A model generated the notes under the pieces. It was not told the DNA's origin. It ran no database searches and saw nothing but the letters and a program-made list of their open reading frames with translations. A stretch of DNA of 64,000 nucleotides from Microbulbifer sp. YPW1 (GTDB taxonomy: Bacteria > Pseudomonadota > Gammaproteobacteria > Pseudomonadales > Cellvibrionaceae), in the NCBI RefSeq assembly GCF_013367775.1, contig NZ_CP055157.1:1777001-1841000 (forward strand), read 5' to 3'. A program made the translations under genes and the position numbers. Below are positions 8,554 to 17,605 of the stretch, in pieces (the stretch's first letter is position 1; each line of letters begins with the position of its first letter).

Positions 8554-9084
8554 TCACTTGCCTGCCAGCTGGTCTTGGGCCTGTTCACCCGGTGCGGGTG
8601 CATCGCCGAGAGAAATCTGAGGAAACAGTTCTGCGTCCACCACCGAAGCCGCTACCACCGCGCGGAACGAGCGCGCGGTATCCATGGCGCTCACCAGGGT
8701 GCGATAGGGCGTGCCGGGCTCAGAGAGAATGACCAGGTCTTTCTTGTCGATATCTTTTTCCCGCAGGCTGCGCTTCACTTCCTGCAATACATCGGACACC
8801 AGCTTGAAATCCGGTTTGCCGTCCCGGTTGGAAATACGCTTTACACGGATTCCCGCCGGATAGTTGATGTCGATGTAATCGGCGCGCAGCACCAGCTCCA
8901 GTTGCCGGTTTTCTTTCTGTTCTTCCACACTGGCGTCGCTCAATCCGGGAAGATTGAGGTTGAGCACAGAAATATGGGAGAACACCATATTCAGCAGCAA
9001 TACGGGTACCAGCACGGTCATCAGGCTCATAAACGAGGTGATGTCCAGATCCGGATCGGTTTCCAGCCTGCGTCGGATAGCCAT
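8554..9084 (-). CDS. ExbD/TolR family proton-channel subunit (first copy)
   Basis: 176 residues. The N-terminus MAIRRRLETDPDLDITSFMS holds the conserved Asp-containing segment of the ExbD/TolR membrane helix, continuing LMTVLVPVLLLNMVFSHISV. The remainder (about 45-176) is a periplasmic domain. It differs clearly in sequence from the second ExbD, so the two are not a recent duplication and probably form a heteromeric channel. It follows the ExbB/TolQ gene by 58 bases on the same strand. Confidence 0.88.
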   Translation of the reverse strand: MAIRRRLETDPDLDITSFMSLMTVLVPVLLLNMVFSHISVLNLNLPGLSDASVEEQKENRQLELVLRADYIDINYPAGIRVKRISNRDGKPDFKLVSDVLQEVKRSLREKDIDKKDLVILSEPGTPYRTLVSAMDTARSFRAVVAASVVDAELFPQISLGDAPAPGEQAQDQLAGK

Positions 9085-9142
9085 GGCTCTCTCTTGTTAT
9101 CTGACTTTTTATCGGATTACGCGTTCGTGTGAGGATGTCCGT

Positions 9143-9835
9143 TTACGCGGGAGTCGCCGCCTTTGCCGCGGGGCGCGCTGCTGCGTCTGCCTTCTGGCCA
9201 CGGGTCAGGGTAATCAGGTTGAGGAACTTCACCCCGGCCATTTCCAGACTGTCGATAATCTCGTTGGTTTTGTTCTGCAGCATGGAGTAGGCCAGCAGCA
9301 GAGGGATCGCAGAGATAAGGCCAAAAGCCGTGGTGTTCATGGCCACGGAAATACTGGAGGAGAGCATGGAGGCTTTCTCGGAGGGGTCGGCATTGGCCAC
9401 CGCGGTAAATGCTGCAATCAGGCCGATGATGGTGCCGAGCAGGCCGAGCAGTGTTGCGATATTGGCGAGGGTAGCCAGGTAGTTGGTGCGCTTTTCCAGG
9501 CGCGGTACCGCTTCGAGAATACTTTCTTCGATGGCCATCGCGATATTCTCATCCTTGCGCGCATGCTGCGCGGTGGAAATGCCGGCGGCTACGAGCTGGC
9601 CCATGGGTGCCTTTTCGTTCTGGGAGAATTTGAGCGCGGCGGCGAAGTTGCGCTGTTGCATCATGGGCAAGATCTGACCGTAGGCGCGGCGGTTGGCGAG
9701 CTTGGCGCGGGACAGGAATACCCAGCGCTCCACTACCAGCACAATACCGATGACCAGTACCAGGGCGATGGGGTACATGAATGGGCCGCCGGTCTGAAAG
9801 AAACGCAGCAGTGTGTTGAAAAATTCCATGGTCAA
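9143..9835 (-). CDS. MotA/TolQ/ExbB proton-channel family protein
   Basis: 230 residues with three membrane helices. They lie near 17-35 (FMYPIALVLVIGIVLVVERW), near 118-140 (LATLANIATLLGLLGTIIGL) and near 165-185. The segment with TLLGLLGTIIGLIAAF and MNTTAFGLISAIPLLLAYSM is diagnostic of the family. The protein is the inner-membrane stator that couples proton flow to movement of a partner such as TonB, TolA or a gliding apparatus. It heads the exbB-exbD-exbD-agmX group and follows two small or TPR envelope genes; the operon appears continuous from about 23150. Confidence 0.9.
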   Translation of the reverse strand: MTMEFFNTLLRFFQTGGPFMYPIALVLVIGIVLVVERWVFLSRAKLANRRAYGQILPMMQQRNFAAALKFSQNEKAPMGQLVAAGISTAQHARKDENIAMAIEESILEAVPRLEKRTNYLATLANIATLLGLLGTIIGLIAAFTAVANADPSEKASMLSSSISVAMNTTAFGLISAIPLLLAYSMLQNKTNEIIDSLEMAGVKFLNLITLTRGQKADAAARPAAKAATPA

Positions 9836-9961
9836 ATCTCCGGGACGTAAAGATTTTTTGTTGTTAAAAAAGAATAAAACCGGCTGCCAGGCACCCGGCC
9901 TTGAAATCGTAATTTGGTTATTTCGCTGGATGGCAGTCGTTGCTGTCGAGCGCTTTGCTTT

Positions 9962-10231
9962 CTACTCTTCGGATTCTTCTGGCTGCAGCAATTCCATTTC
10001 TCGTTTCAGCTCGGAATACTCCTGATGTCGGAATGTATGACTGATTGCATCGGGAATAGTACTTTCAATTTTTTCCAGGCTGTTGGCCTGCTTCCAGGGA
10101 ATGATGTACAACACTTTCGGTTGTTCCTGGCTACCGATAATGGTGGATTCCAGGGTGATGATTTCACCCTCACCATCCTGCGCAGTAGCTGCAGCGGCGC
10201 ATAGTAACAGCAGAATTGGCAATCTTTTCAC
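9962..10231 (-). CDS. small exported protein of unknown function
   Basis: 89 residues. An N-terminal signal peptide (MKRLPILLLLCAAAATAQDG) is followed by an acidic periplasmic peptide with the fragment PKVLYIIPWKQA. I recognise no family. The gene starts 3 bases after the TPR lipoprotein gene stops and ends 127 bases before the ExbB/TolQ start, so it belongs to the motor operon and may be a structural or assembly part. Confidence 0.65.
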   Translation of the reverse strand: MKRLPILLLLCAAAATAQDGEGEIITLESTIIGSQEQPKVLYIIPWKQANSLEKIESTIPDAISHTFRHQEYSELKREMELLQPEESEE

Positions 10232-10234
10232 GGG

Positions 10235-10888
10235 TTACAGCCTCCGTTCCAGGTCCATGATCCAGCCTGCCAGTACTCTGTCTTCCTCTTGTTCCAGTGC
10301 CTTGGCTTCGCGGTAGTGATGCAAGGCCTGTTCCGGTTGGTGCAGGTACAGATCGTAAAGAATTCCCAGATTGCGGTGGGCCAGTGCAAAATCCGGCCAG
10401 CGCGCGAGCGCGTTGCTGTACGCTTCGCGCGCTTCCTCGAAGCGGCCGCGGTCGCGCAACAGTGCTCCCAGGGAGTTCCACGCAAACACATTGTTTTCGT
10501 TGGCGGCCACGGCCTGCTGCAGGCTGCGCTCTGCGGATTCTGGCTGTTCCAGTTTCAACTGAACCTTGGCCAGGTTCAGCCACGCACCGGAAAGTTGCGG
10601 CCACTGTGCAACCACCTGCTGCATGGTGGACTCGGCGGCGACGTACTGTTGCTGGCCAAACTGGGCGCGCGCCTGGGAAATTGCCTGTTGCGCTGCGGCG
10701 GGGACATCTGCGGGCTCCGCCAGGTAGGGGTTGGGTCGCAACACGCGCTCGCCGTTTTCATCCACCAGCGCTGCGGTGGGCTCGGTGGTTTCCAATTCCG
10801 GCGTCGGCGGGTTGCCCGCACAGGCGGCCAGCAACAGCGCGCAGCTGACAGCGGCGGCAATGTGGGCAAAACGTGAGAGTCGTTTCAT
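10235..10888 (-). CDS. TPR-repeat lipoprotein
   Basis: 217 residues from the ATG at 10888, one base after the upstream gene's stop (TGACATG). The lipobox LLLAACAG gives a lipidated Cys near residue 23. From about residue 75 there are three to four tetratricopeptide repeats (for example LSGAWLNLAKVQLKLEQPES, FAWNSLGALLRDRGRFEEA, FALAHRNLGILYDLYLHQPE). The protein is probably a periplasmic scaffold anchored in the outer membrane. It lies between a very large TPR lipoprotein and the proton-channel genes, as in Agl/Glt-type systems, where TPR proteins link motor and surface. Confidence 0.82.
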   Translation of the reverse strand: MKRLSRFAHIAAAVSCALLLAACAGNPPTPELETTEPTAALVDENGERVLRPNPYLAEPADVPAAAQQAISQARAQFGQQQYVAAESTMQQVVAQWPQLSGAWLNLAKVQLKLEQPESAERSLQQAVAANENNVFAWNSLGALLRDRGRFEEAREAYSNALARWPDFALAHRNLGILYDLYLHQPEQALHHYREAKALEQEEDRVLAGWIMDLERRL

Positions 10889-10889
10889 G

Positions 10890-13796
10890 TCAGTAGGCCG
10901 CATCGCTCCACTCCACAGTCGATTCCGGTTTGCGATAGCGCGCCGGCAGCAGGTTTTCCAGGGACGAGAAGCTGTTCTTCACCCACTCGTCGTAGACACC
11001 GTCGGCAGTGCGCTGGACGTTGGCCTCGTGCAGTTCGATGGCCTTCTCCTCGAACGGGTAGGCCTGCTCTTCCAGCAGGATTTCGTACTGTTCGAGCTCA
11101 AGGGCCCCCAATCCGTTGGGGCGCTGGGAATCCATCAGGTCGCGGCTCAGCTGGCGATAGACCTCGGCGAGGCGGAAGTTGGCCGCGGTGGTGAATTCGG
11201 CAATGCCGAATTCCAGCACCTTGCGGTAGTCCGCCACGGTGGCTTCCATGGCCTGTTTCTTGTTTTTCAGGCTCTGCTTGAGCGGCAGGGTAAGGGCCAG
11301 CCGGGCAAAGCGCGCATAACTCTGCTCCGCCAGTTCATTGCGCGCGTAAGCGGCGAGATAGCGGCCGCGCGGTTCTGAAACCTTGTTGCCGGCCAGGCTC
11401 TGAATCCACAGGTTGCGTTCGCGCTGGTTGCCGGATTGTCCGTACAGCGTCACCAGCTGGTACTGGGCCTCTAGATTCTGCAGTGCGGGCTCGCGCCACT
11501 GCCGGGTGTACTGACGGTAGGCATCGATTGCCTGCGAGGTCTTGCCGGACTGCTGGTACAGCTCCGCGGCCATATACAGGGAGTCGCGACGTACCGCAGG
11601 GCTGGGGTCCTTGGCTGCCATGGTCATCAGCTCGCCGGCAGCGGCGTCGGGCATATCCAGTCCCTGATAAATCGCCACCGCTTTCGCCGCCAGCGAAGGT
11701 GTCAGCTTGTGCTCCGGGTAGTGCTGGCGGAAGTCGGCCAGTTCGCTGCGCGCCTGGGGCCAGCGTTGCAGGCGTACCAGCTGGGTAATGGCATCGTACT
11801 GGGCGGTGGCGGCAATGGACGAGCGGCCGCTGTCGCGCACCCGTAACAACAAGGCAATGGCTTCTTCCGTGGGCGCCACGAATTCCATGCTGTCGGTGGT
11901 CAGGTGCACCTGCTTGAGAATGATCTCGGCCTGCTTGTAAATAGAGGACTGCAAGCGGTCGCGGGTGTTCAGGTATTCCGGATCCGTAGAGGCCATACCG
12001 CCGAGCAATTGGGTATAGGCAGTCTCCGCGGCGGCGAAGTTGTCGATCTCGAAATAGCTGTGCCCCAGCAGCATCAGGATACTGCGGCGCTGCTTGGCGT
12101 CGGGGGGCGGTTGCCAGCCCGCGGCTTTTTCCGCCGCGGCAATGGTTTCGGCGTGACGAAACTGCTCAAACAGGTTGTGTGCGGCATCAAGCTGCACCGC
12201 AAGTGCGCGCTGATCCTGCGGCCAGGTATCGGCAAAGCGCAGGCTGGTTTCGGTTTTCCTGTCCAGCCACAGGTTGGCCTGTTCCGGGTGCTTTTCCCGC
12301 TTGTGCATTGCCCCGGCCATCAGGATGGCCGCGTAACCTGCTTCGGTGGCTTCCGCGGGCACCTTGCCGGTTTCCTCGGCAAAGTCCCAGGCCACCCGTC
12401 GGTAAGCGCCAAAGGCTTGCGCATACTGGCCCGCTTCGTTCAGGCTTTCCGCCATCAGGAAGGTAAGCTGCGGGGTTTTTTCGTCGTCCGGGAATGTCTG
12501 GGTGAACTCTCCGTACAGTGCTGCAGCGCTCAGGAAGGCCGCGCGGGAATCCCGCGATGCCTTGGCTGCTGCCTTGGAATTGCCCCTGCTCTTGGAGCTT
12601 TCGAGGGCGAGTGCCTGGGCGCGGGCGTGATCGAATCGGGCCAGTTCCTCCAGCCAGGGTTTCAACTGGGATTTCAGCTGTTCGCGCTGGCCATCGTCCG
12701 CCGCAGCCCAGTACTGGCTGCGGATACCGTAGCGGGTAACAAACGCGCGCTTGGCCGGGATGACCTCGCTGGGAAAATTCCCCTGCTGCAGAATTTCTAC
12801 CGCGCGCACATGCATGTGCGGCGCCTCGTGGCTCTGCGGGTAGCGCTCCACGAATGCGAGAAAGGTCTGTGCACCGTCGCGATAGCGCTCGCTTTCCGCG
12901 TACCAGTCACCGAGACCGCGATACAGCTGGTGGTGGTAGGAGCGGGGTCCGGACTCGGGGGTAAAGGACTCGATCACCTCGGCACCGCCCAGGTAATTGA
13001 AGCCGAGTGCGAGTACACGCAAGGTGTCATCTGCCAGCCGGCGATCGCCTTTTTCCAGCTGATCCAGCGGGCGTGACAGCGGCTGGTTTTCTGCCAGCAG
13101 ATCATCCATCAGAACCAGGAAGGTCTCGCTGGAATCCCGGTAGCGGGCATCCTTGAACTGGCTCCAGCCGAGCATATAGCGTGCGTTGCGTGCAAACGGG
13201 GTATCGCCCTGGGCAAGCACCGCTGCGAAGTCCTGTTCTGCAGCGCGATAATTCTTGCGTCCGAACGCGGCTTCGCCGCGGCGGAATAGCGCCTCGGCAA
13301 TAAACGGCGACTCTGGTGCGGTGGCGACAATGTTTTCTAGCGCCGCCAGCGAACCCTGGGTATTGCCATCCAGGGAGCGTGCGCGGGCCAGTCGATAGGC
13401 GAGGTAGTCGTCGTCTGCGGAGGTCTGCAGTAGTGCTTCGTAATGCCGCACCGCCTCGCCATAGGCCACTGCCATTTCAGGGTTATCTTCCTGCAGCTGT
13501 TCCAGTCGTTCCATATTGAGGTCTGCCAGGCGCAGCTGGATCTGGCGACGGGTCTTTGGATCGGTATTGGAAGCGAGCGCGTTTTCATAGCTCTCGATCA
13601 GTTCCGGCAACTCCACCTTGGGTACGACCACATAGGGCTCGGGTGCGAGGTTGGTTGTCGGCAGGTCCGCCAGGGTGGTGCCGGCCTCAAACTGGCTCGC
13701 ACAGCCGCCCAGCAGTGCGCTGGCACAAACGGCCAGCGCGAGTATTTTTTTATGGGGAAAATTGCGGACGTAATTGCGCGACGAAAGGGACTTCAC
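10890..13796 (-). CDS. large TPR-repeat lipoprotein, 968 residues
   Basis: It starts at a GTG that overlaps the stop of the 716-residue gene (GTGA), showing coupling. The signal peptide has a lipobox (ASALLGGCASQ, Cys near 32). Nearly the whole remaining protein is helical repeats of TPR type, with recognisable units such as AEALFRRGEAAFGRKNYRAA, FARNARYMLGWSQFKDARYR and QPPPDAKQRRSILMLLGHSY. Such a long superhelix would bridge the periplasm. No enzymatic motif is seen. Its place upstream of the TPR lipoprotein and the TolQR-like channel suggests the periplasmic or outer-membrane part of one machine. Confidence 0.82.
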   Translation of the reverse strand: MKSLSSRNYVRNFPHKKILALAVCASALLGGCASQFEAGTTLADLPTTNLAPEPYVVVPKVELPELIESYENALASNTDPKTRRQIQLRLADLNMERLEQLQEDNPEMAVAYGEAVRHYEALLQTSADDDYLAYRLARARSLDGNTQGSLAALENIVATAPESPFIAEALFRRGEAAFGRKNYRAAEQDFAAVLAQGDTPFARNARYMLGWSQFKDARYRDSSETFLVLMDDLLAENQPLSRPLDQLEKGDRRLADDTLRVLALGFNYLGGAEVIESFTPESGPRSYHHQLYRGLGDWYAESERYRDGAQTFLAFVERYPQSHEAPHMHVRAVEILQQGNFPSEVIPAKRAFVTRYGIRSQYWAAADDGQREQLKSQLKPWLEELARFDHARAQALALESSKSRGNSKAAAKASRDSRAAFLSAAALYGEFTQTFPDDEKTPQLTFLMAESLNEAGQYAQAFGAYRRVAWDFAEETGKVPAEATEAGYAAILMAGAMHKREKHPEQANLWLDRKTETSLRFADTWPQDQRALAVQLDAAHNLFEQFRHAETIAAAEKAAGWQPPPDAKQRRSILMLLGHSYFEIDNFAAAETAYTQLLGGMASTDPEYLNTRDRLQSSIYKQAEIILKQVHLTTDSMEFVAPTEEAIALLLRVRDSGRSSIAATAQYDAITQLVRLQRWPQARSELADFRQHYPEHKLTPSLAAKAVAIYQGLDMPDAAAGELMTMAAKDPSPAVRRDSLYMAAELYQQSGKTSQAIDAYRQYTRQWREPALQNLEAQYQLVTLYGQSGNQRERNLWIQSLAGNKVSEPRGRYLAAYARNELAEQSYARFARLALTLPLKQSLKNKKQAMEATVADYRKVLEFGIAEFTTAANFRLAEVYRQLSRDLMDSQRPNGLGALELEQYEILLEEQAYPFEEKAIELHEANVQRTADGVYDEWVKNSFSSLENLLPARYRKPESTVEWSDAAY

Positions 13797-15943
13797 GACT
13801 CTTCCTCCGTCTGCACAGGGCTTTGCGTGGCCTGCTCAGGGGGTTCACTCACAGGCTCAAGGCGGTCAGTTTCCTGCGTCGGGGATGCGTTTGCCTCACC
13901 TGGATTTTCGGGCTCTGCCGCAGGGCTCTCCATTGCCGCCGAAAAGGACTCGATTACCGATTGCTCCTCTGCCTGGGGGAGCTGCGGGGGCAGGTCATAC
14001 ATTCCCTGTACCGCCGCATCCTGGATGCGCGCAATGGACAGGCGCGCGTGCGCCATATATTTCTCAACCCGCATCTTGGCTTCGTCCAGCGCGGTGCGCA
14101 TGTCCTTGCGGATACTTGCTTCTATCGCTGCACTGGCACGCTCGATGGCGTTGCTTTGCTGCGCTATGCGCTGGCCGGCACTGTCTATACCGTTGGCCAG
14201 CAGGTTCAGTTGCGGCGCCTCCGCGGCGATGCGGGCGACGCTGCGCTGGCGGCGTGCAGCGTCGATCAGCTGTTCTTCCAGCGTTGCGATGGACTTGCGT
14301 TTCTGCCACAGGTTTTCGTGATATTGCTCGGCCGCCTGCCACTGCAGAATGCCGCGTGCGCGGGCCAGGGTCTGGCGCTGGTAGTTACTGGTTTTTCCGG
14401 CATTACTGAGGTTTTGATAGCGGGCTTCCGCAGCGCGCAGCATATCCAGAAACTCTGCGTTCTCGCCCCCTGCCGCTGCCAGCATCGCGAGGCCATCCTG
14501 CTGTTGCTCGATCCGCGCGAGGCTCGCTTTCAGGGTCACCAGCTCCTGCTCGGCAATCTGCACCTGTTGATCGTACTGCGCGCTGTCGTGTTGCTGGACA
14601 ATGGCGATACGGCGCTGTTCGCGCTCGTCGATCAAATTATCGAACTCCGGCAGTCGCTGCTGCCACTGCTCCAGCACCTGCTTGAGGTGACGCAGGTCGC
14701 GCAACTCGGACAACTGCAACTGCAGGCGGTCGCTCTGCATCATCTGCTGCAGGTATTTGCGGTTGATGCGCATGAACGCTGGGGTTCTCGCGTCTTCCAG
14801 CCAGCCGTAACGGCGCAGATCGATATTCTCTTCCACATCGATTTCGGCAAACTGCAGGCGATCGGATGCCTGGTACAGGTTGTCCAGGTCGCCAAGGGCC
14901 TGCAGATACTTTTGCTCCGCCGTCTCATAGGCCTTCAGGGCCAGTTTCGGGCGACGCAGCATTTCGTAACTGAATGGCAGTGCCAGCAGCGCTTCCTGTA
15001 CTTCGGGCGACAGCGGATTCTGTTGGATCAGGTAACTCAGTGCATCTACCGCACGCTGGTATTCCTCCCCGTTGACCGAAGCCCAGCCCAGGCCGAGCAG
15101 CGCCTGGGGAGACCAGGGCGTGTCCAGGCGCACGCTCTGGAATTCCTGTGCCGCGCCGGCGTAGTCATTGTTCAGGGCCAGAGCATAGCCGGCGCCAATG
15201 CGCGCCTTGTCGCGCAGGATGCGCAGCTCGTCATCCGCATCAGGATACTGCTCTACCAGTTCGGCAGCGCAACGGTATTCATCGGCTGCCGCGGAAAGCT
15301 GTTGCTGGCGCGCCAGAGCGGCGGCGAGATTGCTGTGGCCCAGCACCTGTTGCGCAACCGGCAGCGTGGCCATGTCCAGCAGGGTTCGCGCCTGTTCCAG
15401 GTCGCCGCTGCGGATGGCGAGATTGAGCGGCAGGTCGGACTGGTGCATTGCACCGGACTTTTCCAGCTGCAGCGCCGCGGTATCCCAGTTTTGCTGGCGG
15501 TAATTGAGTTCCGCCAGTTTCAGCCAGGCAATCTCGCGAAAGCGCGCGATCCGCTGGCGATTACTGTCATCCGCAGTTTTCTGCAACTGCTGTTCAAACA
15601 GTGCCGCGGCCTGGCGCTCCAGTCCGAAGGCCAGGCTGATACCGCCGCGAATTAAATCGGCGTTGTCTTTGTGATGGACAAGATCATCGCGCAGATCGGA
15701 GACCATCAGGGTACTCAGGGCATCAAAGGTGTTGCCCTGGAAGTAGTGGTAGAGCGCGGCTCCGTAGCGCATATCCTGCGCCTGCTGGAATTTCTGTGTG
15801 CTGGCGGCGGGCTCTGCGATTTCCTCGGCGCGGCCGTTGTCTTCGCTCGTGTCCTCGGCACTGGCGCACAGCGGTGCGCTGGCGACGATGGCGGCCAGGG
15901 TCAGTGCCAGCGGAGATTTTCTGATAACAGCGGAGAACGACAT
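13793..15943 (-). CDS. large periplasmic TPR/coiled-coil protein, 716 residues
   Basis: It has a signal peptide (RKSPLALTLAAIVASAPLCASA), then TPR-like repeats over about residues 55-340 (AALYHYFQGNTFDALSTLMV, SPQALLGLGWASVNGEEYQR). Long helical coiled-coil-prone segments follow to about 640 and a Glu/Pro/Thr-rich tail ends the protein. It has no lipobox, so it is likely soluble in the periplasm. The start is 8 bases after the stop of the 176-residue gene, and its stop overlaps the start of the 968-residue TPR gene. The function is unknown; architecture and context point to a scaffold of the motor complex. Confidence 0.8.
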   Translation of the reverse strand: MSFSAVIRKSPLALTLAAIVASAPLCASAEDTSEDNGRAEEIAEPAASTQKFQQAQDMRYGAALYHYFQGNTFDALSTLMVSDLRDDLVHHKDNADLIRGGISLAFGLERQAAALFEQQLQKTADDSNRQRIARFREIAWLKLAELNYRQQNWDTAALQLEKSGAMHQSDLPLNLAIRSGDLEQARTLLDMATLPVAQQVLGHSNLAAALARQQQLSAAADEYRCAAELVEQYPDADDELRILRDKARIGAGYALALNNDYAGAAQEFQSVRLDTPWSPQALLGLGWASVNGEEYQRAVDALSYLIQQNPLSPEVQEALLALPFSYEMLRRPKLALKAYETAEQKYLQALGDLDNLYQASDRLQFAEIDVEENIDLRRYGWLEDARTPAFMRINRKYLQQMMQSDRLQLQLSELRDLRHLKQVLEQWQQRLPEFDNLIDEREQRRIAIVQQHDSAQYDQQVQIAEQELVTLKASLARIEQQQDGLAMLAAAGGENAEFLDMLRAAEARYQNLSNAGKTSNYQRQTLARARGILQWQAAEQYHENLWQKRKSIATLEEQLIDAARRQRSVARIAAEAPQLNLLANGIDSAGQRIAQQSNAIERASAAIEASIRKDMRTALDEAKMRVEKYMAHARLSIARIQDAAVQGMYDLPPQLPQAEEQSVIESFSAAMESPAAEPENPGEANASPTQETDRLEPVSEPPEQATQSPVQTEEES

Positions 15944-15950
15944 GGCGGCC

Positions 15951-16481
15951 TCAGGGGGCGGGCCACTGAACGACGGTAAATTCCGGCTGTTGCTTGCCGC
16001 CGGAATCGGAAATCCGCAATTCGATCACGGCGGGTTCATCGGTCTTGGCCAGTTCCAGCGTGGCGGCGCGTTTGTAAGGCCGTTGTTCTGGGCCGATACC
16101 GGTAAAGAAGGCGGTGATGGTGTGTTCGCCGGATTTGAGGTTGCCCTTGAACAGGGGCTGTATGCCTCCGCGGAACAGAGCCTTTTTCTGGTGATCGGTA
16201 TACAGGTGGGTTTCCACCAGTTTGTTGTCGATATGCAGTTTGACCGAGTCCAGATCAAAGAAGTGACCCACGTCCATGGACAGGTATACCGCCACCTGGC
16301 TCTGTGCCGGGAATATCAGGTCTTCTTCCAGCACCAGCAGGTCCCGGTTCAGTTTCAGCACCTCGCGCTTGAGACTCTCCAGGTCGCCCTCGGGGAAGTC
16401 CTCGCTCTGGGCCGCAGTGCCACCTGCAAAAATCAGGGAAATTAGGGCCAGAATCGGGCCGAGATGACGCGGGGAAAACAT
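15951..16481 (-). CDS. exported protein of unknown function, motor operon
   Basis: 176 residues. The signal peptide (HLGPILALISLIFAGGTAAQ) precedes a short helical segment (DLESLKREVLKLNRDLLVLE) and a beta-rich domain (QVAVYLSMDVGHFFDLDSVK, GEHTITAFFTGIGP). The C-terminal part looks like an immunoglobulin-like or similar beta-sandwich fold, judged only from the strand pattern. It is the first gene after the ApbE gene in the leftward block, with an 8-base gap to the 716-residue TPR gene. Function unknown. Confidence 0.7.
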   Translation of the reverse strand: MFSPRHLGPILALISLIFAGGTAAQSEDFPEGDLESLKREVLKLNRDLLVLEEDLIFPAQSQVAVYLSMDVGHFFDLDSVKLHIDNKLVETHLYTDHQKKALFRGGIQPLFKGNLKSGEHTITAFFTGIGPEQRPYKRAATLELAKTDEPAVIELRISDSGGKQQPEFTVVQWPAP

Positions 16482-16521
16482 GTTGAAACCTTAAACTCCT
16501 TGGTCGCTGGGTGGACGATTA

Positions 16522-16550
16522 TGTCACGATGCCTCGTTCCGGTTGTGACA
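16522..16550. promoter_or_regulatory. inverted repeat upstream of the 176-residue gene
   Basis: TGTCAC and GTGACA face each other across 17 bases, 41 bases upstream of the start at 16481. The spacing is wider than a CRP site. It could be an operator for an internal promoter of the motor genes, or chance. Confidence 0.25.
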
Positions 16551-16560
16551 AAGTTGGCAA

Positions 16561-17580
16561 TTACTGTTGCAGCCCACTGGTAAAGAACATCCGGTGATTG
16601 GCGTCGATAACAATTGCCTCAAATTGGGGCAGGCCTTCGACCAATGCCATGCCTTTTTGCTTGCCGAGCACGAATACGCTGGTGGAAAGCGGGTCCGTAT
16701 CAAATCCTTGCGGGCCGATCACGCTGACACTGATCAGCTTGTTGCTATCGCTGGCGTTGCCACTGGAATCCGTTTCTGCGGGTTTGCCCGTAGCCGGATT
16801 GAAAATGTGGTGCACCCGGTGATCATCGCTGTCGATAAAAAAGCGCTCGTAGTCCCCCGATGTGGAAATGGCGGTGTTTTCCAGGGGAATCACCGCAGCA
16901 TTCTTTGACCGGTCGCGGGGGTGCCGAATACCGATCAGCCAGGGCTTGCCGCGCTTGTCACCCAGAAGTCGTGCATCGCCGCCGGCGCTGACACTGGCAT
17001 TTTGCACACCGTACTGTTGCAGAATTGCCACGGCGCGATCCACCGCATAACCCTTGGCGATTCCACCGAGATCGATTTTGGTACGTTTGTCTAAAAATGC
17101 GAGCTTGTGGTTGTCATGGTCGAGACTGATATGCCGGTAGTTGACCGAGGGTAACAGCTCTTGCGTGGTTTCCTGATCCGCTTTTTCACCTTTGCGAAAA
17201 TCGTACAGGCTGCCCAGGGTGGCATAGGTAATATCAAAAGCGCCCTGGGTCTTTTTGCTGTACCACAGGGACTTATCCAAAATCGATGCCAGTTCCTGCG
17301 AGATATCCACAGGCCCTTGTCCGGCCTGTCGGTTTACCCGGGACAGCTCGCTGTTTTCCTTGTACGGCGAGAGCGCGGCATCGATGCGACGAAATTCTTC
17401 CATTACCGCATTGGTGATGGTCTCGGCGGTTGTCCCGTTTTCATGCCAGAACTGCAGGTGCACCTCGGTGCCCATAATCGCCTGCTTGTCATAGTGCCAG
17501 CCATCTTGCTGCGCTTCAGCGTGGGAGAGGCCGGTGCACAACAGGCTGGCAAGCAGGGCAAAAATACGGGCGAGGGACAT
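16561..17580 (-). CDS. apbE: FAD:protein FMN transferase
   Basis: 339 residues with an N-terminal signal peptide. Motifs of the ApbE family are clear: MGTEVHLQF near 36, RIDAALSPYKENSELSRVN at 65-83, GAFDITYATLGSLYDF near 113-128, KIDLGGIAKGYAVDRAV at 169-183, and HHIFNPATGKPA near 260 for metal and flavin binding, then DPLSTSVFVLG. ApbE covalently attaches FMN from FAD to Ser/Thr in exported redox proteins. In this block the plausible client is the DUF3570 protein, which carries an SGAS motif, or one of the cytochrome-like proteins. The gene lies 79 bases upstream of the 176-residue gene and 25 bases after the DUF1501-like gene. Confidence 0.92.
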   Translation of the reverse strand: MSLARIFALLASLLCTGLSHAEAQQDGWHYDKQAIMGTEVHLQFWHENGTTAETITNAVMEEFRRIDAALSPYKENSELSRVNRQAGQGPVDISQELASILDKSLWYSKKTQGAFDITYATLGSLYDFRKGEKADQETTQELLPSVNYRHISLDHDNHKLAFLDKRTKIDLGGIAKGYAVDRAVAILQQYGVQNASVSAGGDARLLGDKRGKPWLIGIRHPRDRSKNAAVIPLENTAISTSGDYERFFIDSDDHRVHHIFNPATGKPAETDSSGNASDSNKLISVSVIGPQGFDTDPLSTSVFVLGKQKGMALVEGLPQFEAIVIDANHRMFFTSGLQQ

Positions 17581-17605
17581 CGTTAATTCTTTTCAGGTAA
17601 TCGCG

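Noticed and set aside
13556..15655. Rightward 699-codon open frame opposite the 716-residue TPR gene
   Set aside because: Antisense shadow of a clearly coding gene with signal peptide and overlap-coupled neighbours.
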